In this document: positions 1 to 7,891 of the stretch, piece by piece
How positions within the stretch are numbered: the first letter of the stretch is position 1
How the letters are laid out: each line of letters starts with the position of its first letter
Source of the DNA: Klenkia sesuvii
GTDB taxonomy: Bacteria; Actinomycetota; Actinomycetes; Mycobacteriales; Geodermatophilaceae
Direction of reading: 5' to 3'
Length of the DNA stretch: 64,000 nt
Assembly: GCF_037083825.1 (NCBI RefSeq)
Contig: NZ_JBAPLU010000004.1
Span: 1 to 64,000, forward strand
Notes under the pieces: generated by a model
Databases searched by the model: none
What the model saw: only the letters and a program-made list of their open reading frames with translations
Told to the model about the DNA's origin: nothing
Translations under genes and position numbers: made by a program

Positions 1-44
1 TGTGGAGCTGACCGGTACTAATAGGCCGAGGACTTGACCACATC
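1..44 (+). rRNA. rrl: 23S ribosomal RNA, 3' end (partial)
   Basis: The first bases match the conserved actinobacterial 23S 3' terminus (GGTACTAATAGGCCGAGG followed by a short tail). Only the last ~40 nt lie in the window. The exact mature end is estimated, because it should pair with the 23S 5' end, which is outside the window. Confidence 0.9.
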
Positions 45-173
45 CAAACACACGTCCAAGAAGATGTGTCGCGTCCACTGTGCGGTTCTGAAAGCACGAA
101 CACACCCCGTGTGTTCACCCCACCCCCCACCACCACCACTACGGTGCCCGGAGGGCGGGACACTTTCACAGCG
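45..173 (+). other. 23S-5S internal transcribed spacer
   Basis: No gene is seen here. The spacer carries a small hairpin, an 8-bp stem at 98-105/109-116 with a 3-nt loop, followed by a CA-rich stretch. It is presumably the rRNA processing spacer between 23S and 5S. No tRNA is embedded in it. Confidence 0.7.
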
Positions 174-290
174 TTACGGCGGTCATGGCGAGAGGGAAAC
201 GCCCGGTCTCATTCCGAACCCGGAAGCTAAGCCTCTCAGCGCCGATGGTACTGCCCGGGGGACTGGGTGGGAGAGTAGGACGCCGCCGGA
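174..290 (+). rRNA. rrf: 5S ribosomal RNA
   Basis: The sequence has the complete actinobacterial 5S pattern: TTACGGCGGTCATGGCGAGA at the 5' end, the conserved CATTCCGAACCCGGAAGCTA block in the middle, and GGGAGAGTAGGACGCCGCC closing helix I at the 3' end. Length is about 117 nt, the usual size. It is the last RNA of the rRNA operon and is followed at once by a strong terminator. Confidence 0.95.
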
Positions 291-298
291 CACCATTC

Positions 299-340
299 CA
301 TCAAGGGGGTCACAGCACACACGCTGTGACCCCCTTGATG
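299..340 (+). terminator. rRNA operon terminator hairpin
   Basis: A perfect 18-bp inverted repeat (299-316 with 323-340) around a 6-nt ACACAC loop lies 8 nt after the 5S gene. There is no long T-tract, as is common for actinobacterial hairpin terminators. It separates the rRNA operon from the protein gene that starts at 388. Confidence 0.92.
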
Positions 341-387
341 CATTTCCGGCACCCCCGACACCGATCTGGACGAGGTACGACGAATCC

Positions 388-2379
388 ATGACTGGACCCC
401 GACGAGGCGCTGGCGGACCCGATCGCGGAGGCCGTGGTCGACCGACCGGCGCTGGTCGGTCGGATCGTCCCGGCGACGACGAGCGTCGCGATACAGGCGG
501 GCAGGGTCGCCCCCGCGCCCAGGGTGGCGGAACGTCACGTGACGACCGTGCGCGAGGCGGGGAGCCGGGCCGCCGGGCCGCTCACGGTGGTCGTCAGGGT
601 GGTTCGTCCTGGCAGGACCGGCGACATGGTGCGGGATCTGGTGCACGGAACGGGGGCGCACCCACGAACTCCGCACGGCCCAGGGATGACGGTCGTGGCG
701 TGGACCGAGGACCGGACGCGAGGTCCGGCAGCGGTGATCGCCGCGAGCGCGGTCCTGCGGCGCCGCAGCGCGACGGTGGGGACCAGCTGCACGGGGCCCG
801 TGAGCGTGCTCGGCTGAGCGGCGAGTGGCGTCCGCGGTACGGCGCCGGGCACCAGCCACGGAGCGCTGGCGGGTCTGCCGACCTCGGTGGCCGTTCCGGT
901 GGTGCTGCCGCGTCGTGGCGAGACCGCCGTCCGGCGAGGGAGGACCGCCCGGGTCGTCCCAGCGACCGCGCCGAGCTGGGCCGGTCCGCTGCCGGCCCCG
1001 CGGCGGGCAGCCGTCGCAACCAGGCCCCCGGCTCGGGTCGGCCGGCGTGGCAGGACCGTCGGCCCGCCAGGGACGGTGGTCGGCCGGCATGGCAGGACCG
1101 TCGTCCGGCCGGGGACGGTCGGCCGTCGCGTGACCGGGGTGAGGACCGTTCCCAGGGTCCCGACCGCCGCTCCGGAGCAGCGCGGTCCCCGCGCGACGAC
1201 CGGGGCCCCGCGCGCGGTGCGGGTCGGGCGGTCGGAGGTCGGTTCGAGTCCCGTGGCGAGGTCCGGGGCGAGGACAGGGGCGAGCGGCGGCCGGCTGGCC
1301 CGCCCATCCCCGAGTGGGCCGACCCCCGGGAACTGGACGCACCGGTGCGGCGCGCGCTGCGGGGGTTGGAGAGCCGCAACGCCACGGTCGTGGGGCAGCA
1401 CCTGGCGGCAGCAGGGGGCCTGGTGGACGAGGATCCGCAGGCTGCCCTCGCCCACGCCCAGGCCGCCCGGGAGCGCGCCTCCCGCATCGCCGTGGTCCGG
1501 GAAGCCGTCGGCGTCGCGGCCTACCACGCCGGTGAGTTCGCCGAGGCCGCCCGTGAGCTGCGGGCTTACCGGCGGATGAGCGGCGACGAGTCCTACCGCG
1601 CCGTCCTCGCCGACTGCGAGCGCGCCCTGGGACGGCCGGACGTCGCGCTGCGCCTGGTGGCCGAGGCGCTGGCGCAGGAGCCGCCCCACGACGAGGTCGT
1701 CGAGCTCCGGCTGGTGGAGGCCGGCGCTCGCCAGGACATGGGGGAGGTGGCCGCGGCCGCGCTGGTGCTGGAGGCCGCCCTGGGCGGCCGTCCGGAGCCG
1801 GCCCAGCTGCAGGCCGGCGACCTGGGTCAGCTGCGCCTGGCCACGGCCTACGGTGACCTCCTCGAGGCCCGGGGCGAGGAACAGCAGGCCCAGGCCTGGT
1901 TCGAGGCGGTGATGGCCGCCGACCCGGCGGACGAGACCGGGGTCGCCGCCCGGTTCGACGCGGTCGAGTTCGACGAGCTGGACGACGTCGACGAGTTCGA
2001 CGGGGTCGACGACGTCGACGAGGACTCCGACAGCTCCGACGACGACGACCCGGCGGATGGCGTGGCGGTGGACGGCGAGGGGCGCGCCGACGGCGTCGAG
2101 CCCGGCGGTGAGGCCGGGGTGGGGGTCGCCTCGGGCGGTGGTGCCGAGGACGAGCTGCCCGGCACGGACGTCCCCGTCGAGTACGACCCCGACGAGCAGG
2201 ACCTGGAGGAGGAGGTCGCCGAGCTGCTGGGTGAGATCCCCGTGCCCGGGTTCTCCGACACCCAGGTCGAGCAGCCGGTCATCCGCACGCAGCCGCGCCC
2301 GATCCCGGCCGACAGCACCGGTCTGTTCAGCGCACCGGAGGACGGCTCCCCAGGGGAGCACACCCCACCGACGAACTGA
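388..2379 (+). CDS. TPR-type protein with long disordered Arg/Gly-rich N-terminus
   Basis: About 663 aa if translation starts at ATG 388, which has a GAGGT about 12 nt upstream. The open frame runs back to position 34, but that part overlaps 5S rRNA and the terminator. Residues 1 to ~310 are low complexity, rich in Arg, Gly, Asp and Pro, with imperfect repeats of the type RPAWQDRRPA. Residues ~315-520 form Ala/Leu/Glu-rich helices resembling tetratricopeptide repeats. Residues ~526-560 are strongly acidic (Asp/Glu runs) and the tail is Pro-rich. No signal peptide or membrane segment is seen. The position before the HAD phosphatase/tlyA genes matches the TPR protein Rv1691 of M. tuberculosis (synteny from memory). 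Function unknown; the basic disordered head next to an acidic block suggests RNA or ribosome contact, which is only inference. Confidence 0.75.
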   Translation: MTGPRRGAGGPDRGGRGRPTGAGRSDRPGDDERRDTGGQGRPRAQGGGTSRDDRARGGEPGRRAAHGGRQGGSSWQDRRHGAGSGARNGGAPTNSARPRDDGRGVDRGPDARSGSGDRRERGPAAPQRDGGDQLHGARERARLSGEWRPRYGAGHQPRSAGGSADLGGRSGGAAASWRDRRPAREDRPGRPSDRAELGRSAAGPAAGSRRNQAPGSGRPAWQDRRPARDGGRPAWQDRRPAGDGRPSRDRGEDRSQGPDRRSGAARSPRDDRGPARGAGRAVGGRFESRGEVRGEDRGERRPAGPPIPEWADPRELDAPVRRALRGLESRNATVVGQHLAAAGGLVDEDPQAALAHAQAARERASRIAVVREAVGVAAYHAGEFAEAARELRAYRRMSGDESYRAVLADCERALGRPDVALRLVAEALAQEPPHDEVVELRLVEAGARQDMGEVAAAALVLEAALGGRPEPAQLQAGDLGQLRLATAYGDLLEARGEEQQAQAWFEAVMAADPADETGVAARFDAVEFDELDDVDEFDGVDDVDEDSDSSDDDDPADGVAVDGEGRADGVEPGGEAGVGVASGGGAEDELPGTDVPVEYDPDEQDLEEEVAELLGEIPVPGFSDTQVEQPVIRTQPRPIPADSTGLFSAPEDGSPGEHTPPTN

Positions 2380-2464
2380 CCCCGTCCGTCCCCCACGACC
2401 GGGTCCGTCCACAGATCGTGGGCGGGCCCTGGTGGTCGTCGACCGCGCAGGCGACGCTGCCGGC

Positions 2465-2827
2465 ATGCCCAACTCCACTGCGGACCACCCGGCCACCGAC
2501 CGGAACGACGTGGTGCTGCGGGGTCGGCTCGCCGCGCCGGCGGTCGTGCGCGAGCTGCCCAGCGGCAACACCCTGCTCGTGTTCAAGCTGGTGGTGCGGC
2601 GACCGGTGACCCGCCCACGGGAGCCGGGTCACGACACGATCACCTGCGTGAGCTCCGCCGCCGGTCTGGTGCGCCGAGCCCCCACGTGGCAACCCGACGA
2701 CGTCCTCGAGGTCGAGGGCTCGCTCCGCCGCCGCTACTGGCGCAGCCCGACCGGCGGCGCCGTGGTGCACGAGGTCGAGTGCCGACGGGCGCGGCGCTGC
2801 CGAGCGCCCGGCGCGCGAGGGGAGTGA
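2465..2827 (+). CDS. SSB-like OB-fold protein
   Basis: 120 aa from ATG 2465. The sequence has the layout of a short single-stranded DNA-binding protein: an N-terminal strand (DVVLRGRLAAPAVVRELPSG), a central TLLVFKLVVRR strand and a DVLEVEGSLRRRYW segment typical of SSB OB folds. It lacks the acidic C-terminal tip (DDxPF-like) by which housekeeping SSB recruits partners, and it is shorter than the usual ~160-180 aa. It is therefore likely an accessory SSB paralogue rather than the essential one. It is convergent with the DUF1015 gene, 4 nt away. The start is not firmly fixed, because the frame is open upstream. Confidence 0.7.
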   Translation: MPNSTADHPATDRNDVVLRGRLAAPAVVRELPSGNTLLVFKLVVRRPVTRPREPGHDTITCVSSAAGLVRRAPTWQPDDVLEVEGSLRRRYWRSPTGGAVVHEVECRRARRCRAPGARGE

Positions 2828-2831
2828 GGAG

Positions 2832-4094
2832 TCAGTGCGGCCGGAAGACCAGCCCGGTCCGCGGTTTCGGCACGAACAGCGTCGACTTACGGGGCATGCG
2901 CGCACCCGCACGGGCCACCGCCGCGACGTCGGCGGTGGACGAGGGGTGCAGCAGCAGGGCCACCCCGGCGTGCTCGACGGCCGAGGCCAGCGCCTCGCCG
3001 ACGTCGTGGGCCACCAGGACCGACTCCGGGTCGTCGGCCCGGTCCCAGCAACCGGTGATCAGTCCGTGGTGGGCCAGCACGACGTCGAGGGACCGCCACG
3101 CCTCCGGTCGGTCCGCCGGCACCCGGGCGAGCACCTCGGCTGTCGGCTCCGCCAGCAGGAGGGCCGAGCGACCGTCGGTGACCAGGAACCGTCCGGCTCC
3201 CGGCGACCAGGAGTCCCCGCGACCGGGGACGGGCACCTCGGCCGCGGTCACCGCGAAGCCCCGAGCTGCCCGGCGCCCGGCCTCGTGCAGGTCCAGACCG
3301 GGGACCACCCGGTGGATGGCCCGCACCCGCAGACCGTGCGGGCCCATCGGTGTCAGCAGGGCGAGCACGCGACCCGGTCGCCGGCCCGCACAGGCCTTCG
3401 CCGCCGCGAAGCGGTGGTGCCCGTCCGCGACGACGGCGGCCACCTCGGCGAGGCCGCGCTGCAGCCGGTGCAGGGTCACCGGGTCGGTGACCCTGCGCAG
3501 CTCGTGGACCACCCCGTCGCCGTCACCCACCCGCAGGTCGGCGCGCGCGGCCAGCGCGGTGTCGGTGACGTCGGCGACGTCGGGGGACGGGTCGTGGGCG
3601 AGCACGATGGGCTCCAGGTCGGTCCCGGTGGCCGCCAGCAGGAGCCGTCGTCCCTCCACCGCCGGCGGGTACACGTCCTCGTGGGGCAGCACGGCCGGCG
3701 AGCCGTCATCGGGCAGGTCGAGCGCGGCCAGCCAGCCGACGGTCGCGGCCCCGTCGAGCCCGCGCATCAGGTAGACCCACATCGCCGGGTCGGAGTCCTC
3801 GACCAGCACCCCCTCCGCCCGCCACCGTCGCAGGGTCGCCGCGGCCCGGTCGGCCGACGCAGCGTCGCACCCGCCGGCGTCACCACCGGACCGGTGGTCG
3901 GTGGCGCCGGGCAGGATGAGACGGACGACGTTGTGGGGGTCCGTCGCGGCCAGACGGGCCCGCCCCTCTGCGGTCACCAGGTCGTAGGCCGGCGAGCTGA
4001 CCTTCGCCAGGTGGTCCGGTTCGGCGGAGGCGTAGGTCAGTGCCCGGAACGGGTGCACCGACAACCCGTGACCGGCCGAGCGGGGCGGGGGCAT
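2832..4094 (-). CDS. DUF1015 family protein
   Basis: 420 aa, ATG at 4094. The N-terminus (VHPFRALTYASAEPDHLAKV followed by SSPAYDLV) and the later VVADGHHRFAAAKA block are characteristic of DUF1015 proteins, often annotated as uncharacterised HTH or SpoIIE-adjacent conserved proteins. The VADGHHR motif, near residues ~225-231, is the best conserved part and may form a binding or catalytic site. No membrane segment or signal is visible. The gene is divergent from the HAD phosphatase gene with ~70 nt between the starts, so both may share a promoter region. Function unknown. Confidence 0.85.
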   Translation of the reverse strand: MPPPRSAGHGLSVHPFRALTYASAEPDHLAKVSSPAYDLVTAEGRARLAATDPHNVVRLILPGATDHRSGGDAGGCDAASADRAAATLRRWRAEGVLVEDSDPAMWVYLMRGLDGAATVGWLAALDLPDDGSPAVLPHEDVYPPAVEGRRLLLAATGTDLEPIVLAHDPSPDVADVTDTALAARADLRVGDGDGVVHELRRVTDPVTLHRLQRGLAEVAAVVADGHHRFAAAKACAGRRPGRVLALLTPMGPHGLRVRAIHRVVPGLDLHEAGRRAARGFAVTAAEVPVPGRGDSWSPGAGRFLVTDGRSALLLAEPTAEVLARVPADRPEAWRSLDVVLAHHGLITGCWDRADDPESVLVAHDVGEALASAVEHAGVALLLHPSSTADVAAVARAGARMPRKSTLFVPKPRTGLVFRPH

Positions 4095-4166
4095 CCCGCG
4101 ATCCTAGGAGGCCGACGACGACCGTCCGCGGGCGCGCCGGGCGCCGACCCGTGGTCCCATCTCGGG

Positions 4167-5264
4167 GTGACCGACGACCCCGACCGACCGGTGCCGCTGG
4201 CCCCCGGTGCCCCCGAGCGCCCTGACCGGGCCCACGACGTCGCCCTCCTGGACCTCGACGGCGTCCTGTACGTGGGACCGGACGCCGTGCCCGGTGCCGC
4301 CGACGCACTCGGGCGCGCCCGGGCCTCGGGCATGCGGCTCGGTTTCGTGACCAACAACGCGGCCCGGACCCCGCAGGAGGTCGCGACGCACCTCACCGAG
4401 CTCGACATGGCCGCCGAGCCCGACGACGTCATCACCAGTGCGCAGGCGGCCGCGACCGTCGTCGCCGGCCGGTTCGGGCACGGGGCCGCCGTGCTCCCCG
4501 TCGGGGGACCCGGGGTGGCGGCCGCACTCGTCGAGGCGGGGCTGCGCCCGGTCGAGCGTGCCGAGGACGACCCGGTCGCGGTGGTGCAGGGGTACGGCCG
4601 CGAGGTCGGCTGGACCCAGCTCGCCGAAGCCGTGGTGGCGGTCCGCAGCGGGGCCCAGCACGTGGCCACCAACGTGGACGCCACCATCCCCTCACCGCGC
4701 GGCGTGCTCCCCGGGAACGGTGCCCTCGTCGGGGTGGTGGCGGCGGTGACGGGTCAGCAGCCGCTGGTCACCGGCAAGCCCGACCCGGCCATGCACGCCG
4801 AGTGCGTCCGCCGCACCGGGGCACAGCACCCGCTGGTGGTGGGCGACCGCCTCGACACCGACGTGGAGGGCGGACGTCGCGTGGGGGTGGCGACCATGCT
4901 CGTCCTGTCGGGGGTCACCGCCCCGGCCGACCTGCTCGCGGCCCCGCCGCGGGCTCGTCCCGACCTCCTGGCCAGCGACGTCTCCGGCCTGACCCACCCG
5001 CACCCCCCGGTCGAACCGGTGGAGGACGGCTGGCGCTGCGGCGCGTGGACCGCGACCGCCGCCGACGACGGGCTGCAGCTGGGCGTCGGCGGCGCGCCCG
5101 ACCCCGATGCCCCCGACGACCTGGACGGCCTGCGGGCCCTCTGCGTGGCCCACTGGGCCAGCGGTCCTGCGGAGGACGCCGAGCCGCCCCGGGTCGCCCC
5201 GGCGCCGGGTTCCCCCGACGCGGTCGGGGAGGCGCTGAGGCGTTGGGGTCTCAGCCCCCGGTGA
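4167..5264 (+). CDS. HAD-IIA family phosphatase
   Basis: 365 aa from GTG 4167, chosen because the upstream open frame is antisense to the DUF1015 gene. The nucleophile motif LLDLDGVLYVG (Asp29/Asp31) and the downstream VTNNA motif mark a HAD-IIA (NagD/PGP-like) phosphatase. The C-terminal half has GKPDPAMH and VVGDRLDTDVEGG, the lysine and metal-binding motifs III/IV. A ~90-residue C-terminal extension follows the HAD core. Substrates of this class are small phosphometabolites such as phosphoglycolate, p-nitrophenyl phosphate or glycerol phosphate; the sequence does not fix which. Synteny points to Rv1692 of M. tuberculosis (from memory). Confidence 0.88.
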   Translation: MTDDPDRPVPLAPGAPERPDRAHDVALLDLDGVLYVGPDAVPGAADALGRARASGMRLGFVTNNAARTPQEVATHLTELDMAAEPDDVITSAQAAATVVAGRFGHGAAVLPVGGPGVAAALVEAGLRPVERAEDDPVAVVQGYGREVGWTQLAEAVVAVRSGAQHVATNVDATIPSPRGVLPGNGALVGVVAAVTGQQPLVTGKPDPAMHAECVRRTGAQHPLVVGDRLDTDVEGGRRVGVATMLVLSGVTAPADLLAAPPRARPDLLASDVSGLTHPHPPVEPVEDGWRCGAWTATAADDGLQLGVGGAPDPDAPDDLDGLRALCVAHWASGPAEDAEPPRVAPAPGSPDAVGEALRRWGLSPR

Positions 5265-5318
5265 GCCCCCCATGAGCCCCGGGAGGGGGCGCCGGGTGCG
5301 GTGCTGGATCGGTGCGCG

Positions 5319-5657
5319 TCAGAGCAGGGCGCGCAGACGCAGCATGTCGCGGAGCCCGGCCTCCAGCTTGACCCGGCCGGTCGCCCAGGCGGACCCGAAC
5401 GACAGCCGGCCCGAGGTCAGCTCCAGGAGGTCCTCGCTGGTGGTGGTGATGCGGATGTCGGCCTTGGGCACTGCCGGCCCGGCCGGCACGGCCGCCATGC
5501 CCTGGGCGGTGCCGTTCACCAGGCGCCCCTGGACCACCTGGTCGAGGTCGGTGATGCGGCAGGACACCGTGCGGTCCAACCCGCCGAGTGCCGGGTTCGC
5601 GGCGAGGTCGCCGACGAACTTCTCCAGAGCGGTCATGCACTGCTCGAGCGTGGCCAC
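5319..5657 (-). CDS. SCP2 sterol-binding domain protein
   Basis: 112 aa, ATG at 5657. This is a stand-alone SCP2-like lipid-binding fold: an N-terminal helix, then VSCRITDLDQVVQGRLVNG, the KADIRITTTSEDLLELTSG block and a GRVKLEAGLRDMLRLRALL end, all standard for actinobacterial SCP2 domain proteins. It probably binds a hydrophobic ligand in the cytoplasm; no catalytic residues are expected. It is convergent with the HAD gene (55 nt gap) and divergent from the small ORF at 5828. Confidence 0.85.
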   Translation of the reverse strand: MATLEQCMTALEKFVGDLAANPALGGLDRTVSCRITDLDQVVQGRLVNGTAQGMAAVPAGPAVPKADIRITTTSEDLLELTSGRLSFGSAWATGRVKLEAGLRDMLRLRALL

Positions 5658-5827
5658 GTGCGGCTGCCTCCGGGGGTGTCGGTCCCGCTCCTCGTCGGGG
5701 TCGCGGGCACGCTACCGCGGGGCGGGCGCCGGCCCCCGGCGCCCCCGGAGCGTCGGCGGTGGCCGGTAGCCTGCGGGGTACCCGGGGAGGTGCTCCGGGG
5801 CACGGGACTCGGCAGGAGGCACCAGGC

Positions 5828-6028
5828 ATGAGCACCCCGCCCGGGTCGTCCCCCGCGACCCCGAGCGAGCAACCCGCACCGCTCGTCGAGCCGTCCGCCG
5901 ACGGCCCGGGCGGCCCGGTCGACCTCGGCGACCAGGTGGCTGGGTTGCCGGTCGCCGAGCACGTCGCCGTCCTCACCGCCGAGCACGACCGCCTGCACCG
6001 GCTGCTCGCCACGATCGACCAGCTGTGA
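5828..6028 (+). CDS. small hypothetical protein before tlyA
   Basis: 66 aa from ATG 5828, with a good GGAGG-type ribosome site just upstream (around 5814). The N-terminal half is Pro/Ser-rich; the C-terminal half (VAVLTAEHDRLHRLLATIDQ) looks like a short amphipathic helix. It sits 28 nt before tlyA, like the small ORF Rv1693 in M. tuberculosis, and is probably in the same operon. No known domain is recognised. Confidence 0.6.
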   Translation: MSTPPGSSPATPSEQPAPLVEPSADGPGGPVDLGDQVAGLPVAEHVAVLTAEHDRLHRLLATIDQL

Positions 6029-6056
6029 CCGCACCCACCCGCGGTGGTCGGCGCTG

Positions 6057-6854
6057 ATGGCCCGTCGCGCGCGGCTCGACGCCGAGCTGGTCCGCCGCAG
6101 CCTCGCCCGGTCCCGTGAGCACGCCCAGACGCTCATCGCGGACGGCCTCGTGCTGGTCGCCGGGCAGCCGGCGACCAAGCCCTCCACCGGCGTGGAGGCC
6201 GGCACCCCGCTCGTCGTCCGGCCCGACCCGGCCGGGCCGTCCTGGGTGTCGCGCGGGGCCCACAAGCTCATCGGGGCTCTCGACGCGTTCGACGTCGACC
6301 CCGCCGGCCGCCGGGTCCTGGACGCCGGGGCCTCCACCGGTGGTTTCACCGAGGTCTGCCTGAGCCGCGGCGCCCGCGAGGTGGTGGCCGTCGACGTCGG
6401 CTACGGCGAGCTCGCCTGGTCGCTGCGCACCGACGCCCGGGTCGCCGTCCACGAGCGCACCAACGTCCGCACCCTCGCCCCCGAGCAGATCGGCGGTCCG
6501 GTCGACCTGGTGGTGGCCGACCTGTCGTTCATCGGCCTCCGCCTCGTGCTGCCCGCCCTGCTGGCCTGCACCCATCCCGACGGTGAGCTCCTGCCGATGG
6601 TCAAGCCGCAGTTCGAGGTGGGCCGGGAACGGTTGGGGTCCGGCGGGGTGGTCCGCGACCTCGGCCACCGGGCCGAGGCGGTCACCGCCGTGGCGGAGGC
6701 GGCCCACGCACAGGGCTGGGGCACCGCCGGGGTCGTCGCCAGCCCGTTGCCCGGCCCCTCGGGCAACGTCGAGTTCTTCCTCCACCTGCGCCGCGCCGCT
6801 CCGGCGCCCGACCACGCGGCGATCACCCGAGCAGTCCAGGAAGGCCCCACGTGA
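6057..6854 (+). CDS. tlyA: TlyA family rRNA 2'-O-methyltransferase / hemolysin homologue
   Basis: 265 aa. An N-terminal S4 RNA-binding domain (residues ~1-60, ending near GTPLVVRP) is joined to an FtsJ-like SAM-dependent methyltransferase. The SAM motif is VLDAGASTGGFTE (~85-97). The K-D-K-E catalytic tetrad is visible as RGAHKL, VVADLSFIG and MVKPQFE. In mycobacteria TlyA 2'-O-methylates 16S and 23S rRNA and gives capreomycin sensitivity; the same role is expected here. It overlaps nadK by 4 nt, so the two are translationally coupled. Confidence 0.95.
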   Translation: MARRARLDAELVRRSLARSREHAQTLIADGLVLVAGQPATKPSTGVEAGTPLVVRPDPAGPSWVSRGAHKLIGALDAFDVDPAGRRVLDAGASTGGFTEVCLSRGAREVVAVDVGYGELAWSLRTDARVAVHERTNVRTLAPEQIGGPVDLVVADLSFIGLRLVLPALLACTHPDGELLPMVKPQFEVGRERLGSGGVVRDLGHRAEAVTAVAEAAHAQGWGTAGVVASPLPGPSGNVEFFLHLRRAAPAPDHAAITRAVQEGPT

Positions 6855-7891
6855 CCTCGACCCCGCCCGCCGACAGCTCCGCCTGTGCCCCCGCCGGGGG
6901 GGTGCGTCGGGTGCTCCTGGCCGTGCACACGGGGCGCGCCGACATCATCGCGCTGGCCCGCACCTCGGCCGAGCGGCTGGCCCGCGCCGGCCTGGTCGTG
7001 CGGGTGCTCGACGACGAGGCCGAGGACCTCGCCATCCCCGGCGCCGAGGTGGTGCCCTTCGGCCCCGGGGCGGCCGAGGGGGCCGAGGTGGTCATCGTCA
7101 TGGGCGGTGACGGCACCTTCCTGCGCGCCGCGGAGCTGGCCCGCGCCACCGACGCGGCCCTCACCGGGGTCAACCTCGGCAAGGTCGGCTTCCTGGCCGA
7201 GACCGAACCCGAGACCGTCGAGGAGACGCTGTCGGCCATCGAGCAGTGCGAGTACTCGGTGGAGGAGCGGCTGACCCTCGCCGTCGACGTGTTCGACGCC
7301 GACGGCGGCCTGGCCGGCCAGACGTGGGCGCTGAACGAGGCGTCGGTGGAGAAGGTCGAGCGGTCCCGCGTGCTCGACGTCGTGATCGCCATCGACGGCC
7401 GGTCGCTGACCAGCTTCGGCTGCGACGGCGTGCTCGCAGCCACCCCCACCGGGTCCACCGCCTACGCCTTCAGCGCGGGCGGCCCGGTCGTGTGGCCCGA
7501 CGTGGAGGCCCTGTTGCTGGTGCCCACCAACGCGCACGCCCTGTTCGCCCGCCCGCTGGTCACCTCCCCGGAGTCCGTGCTCACCATCGCCGTGCCCGCC
7601 GACGGCACCCGGGCCCGGGTCTCGGCCGACGGCCGGCGCACCGTCGAGATCCCGCTGGGCGGGCGGGTCGACGTCCGGCGCTCGGAGCGGCCCGTCCGCA
7701 TCGCGCGGGTGCAGCCCCGCAGCTTCGGCGACCGGCTGGTGGCCAAGTTCGGCCTGCCCGTGCGGGGGTTCCGCAACGTGCGCGGCCACGTCGGCCCCGG
7801 TCAGGAGCTGAACCGGTCGCGCAACGTGCTGCTCCGCGACGACACCGCCGACGGCCCGACCGACACGGGGGTGCCCGGTGGCCAGGCGTGA
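6851..7891 (+). CDS. nadK: NAD kinase
   Basis: 346 aa, GTG start overlapping the tlyA stop. It carries the NAD kinase signature GGDGTFLRAAE (~88-98), the NLGKVGFL loop and the ATPTGSTAYAFSAGGP block (~199-214). It phosphorylates NAD to NADP in the cytosol. The first ~20 residues are a short variable extension, and the ~30-residue C-terminal tail after the core is also variable. Order tlyA-nadK-recN is the standard actinobacterial operon. Confidence 0.96.
   Translation: MTSTPPADSSACAPAGGVRRVLLAVHTGRADIIALARTSAERLARAGLVVRVLDDEAEDLAIPGAEVVPFGPGAAEGAEVVIVMGGDGTFLRAAELARATDAALTGVNLGKVGFLAETEPETVEETLSAIEQCEYSVEERLTLAVDVFDADGGLAGQTWALNEASVEKVERSRVLDVVIAIDGRSLTSFGCDGVLAATPTGSTAYAFSAGGPVVWPDVEALLLVPTNAHALFARPLVTSPESVLTIAVPADGTRARVSADGRRTVEIPLGGRVDVRRSERPVRIARVQPRSFGDRLVAKFGLPVRGFRNVRGHVGPGQELNRSRNVLLRDDTADGPTDTGVPGGQA

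Noticed and set aside
34..387. Upstream extension of the TPR-protein reading frame
   Set aside because: It runs through the 23S end, 5S rRNA and the rRNA terminator; ATG 388 is the first plausible start behind them.
535..2586. 683-codon open frame on the minus strand
   Set aside because: Antisense to the TPR protein and SSB-like genes. In such GC-rich DNA stop codons are rare in antisense frames, and the translation shows no recognisable domain.
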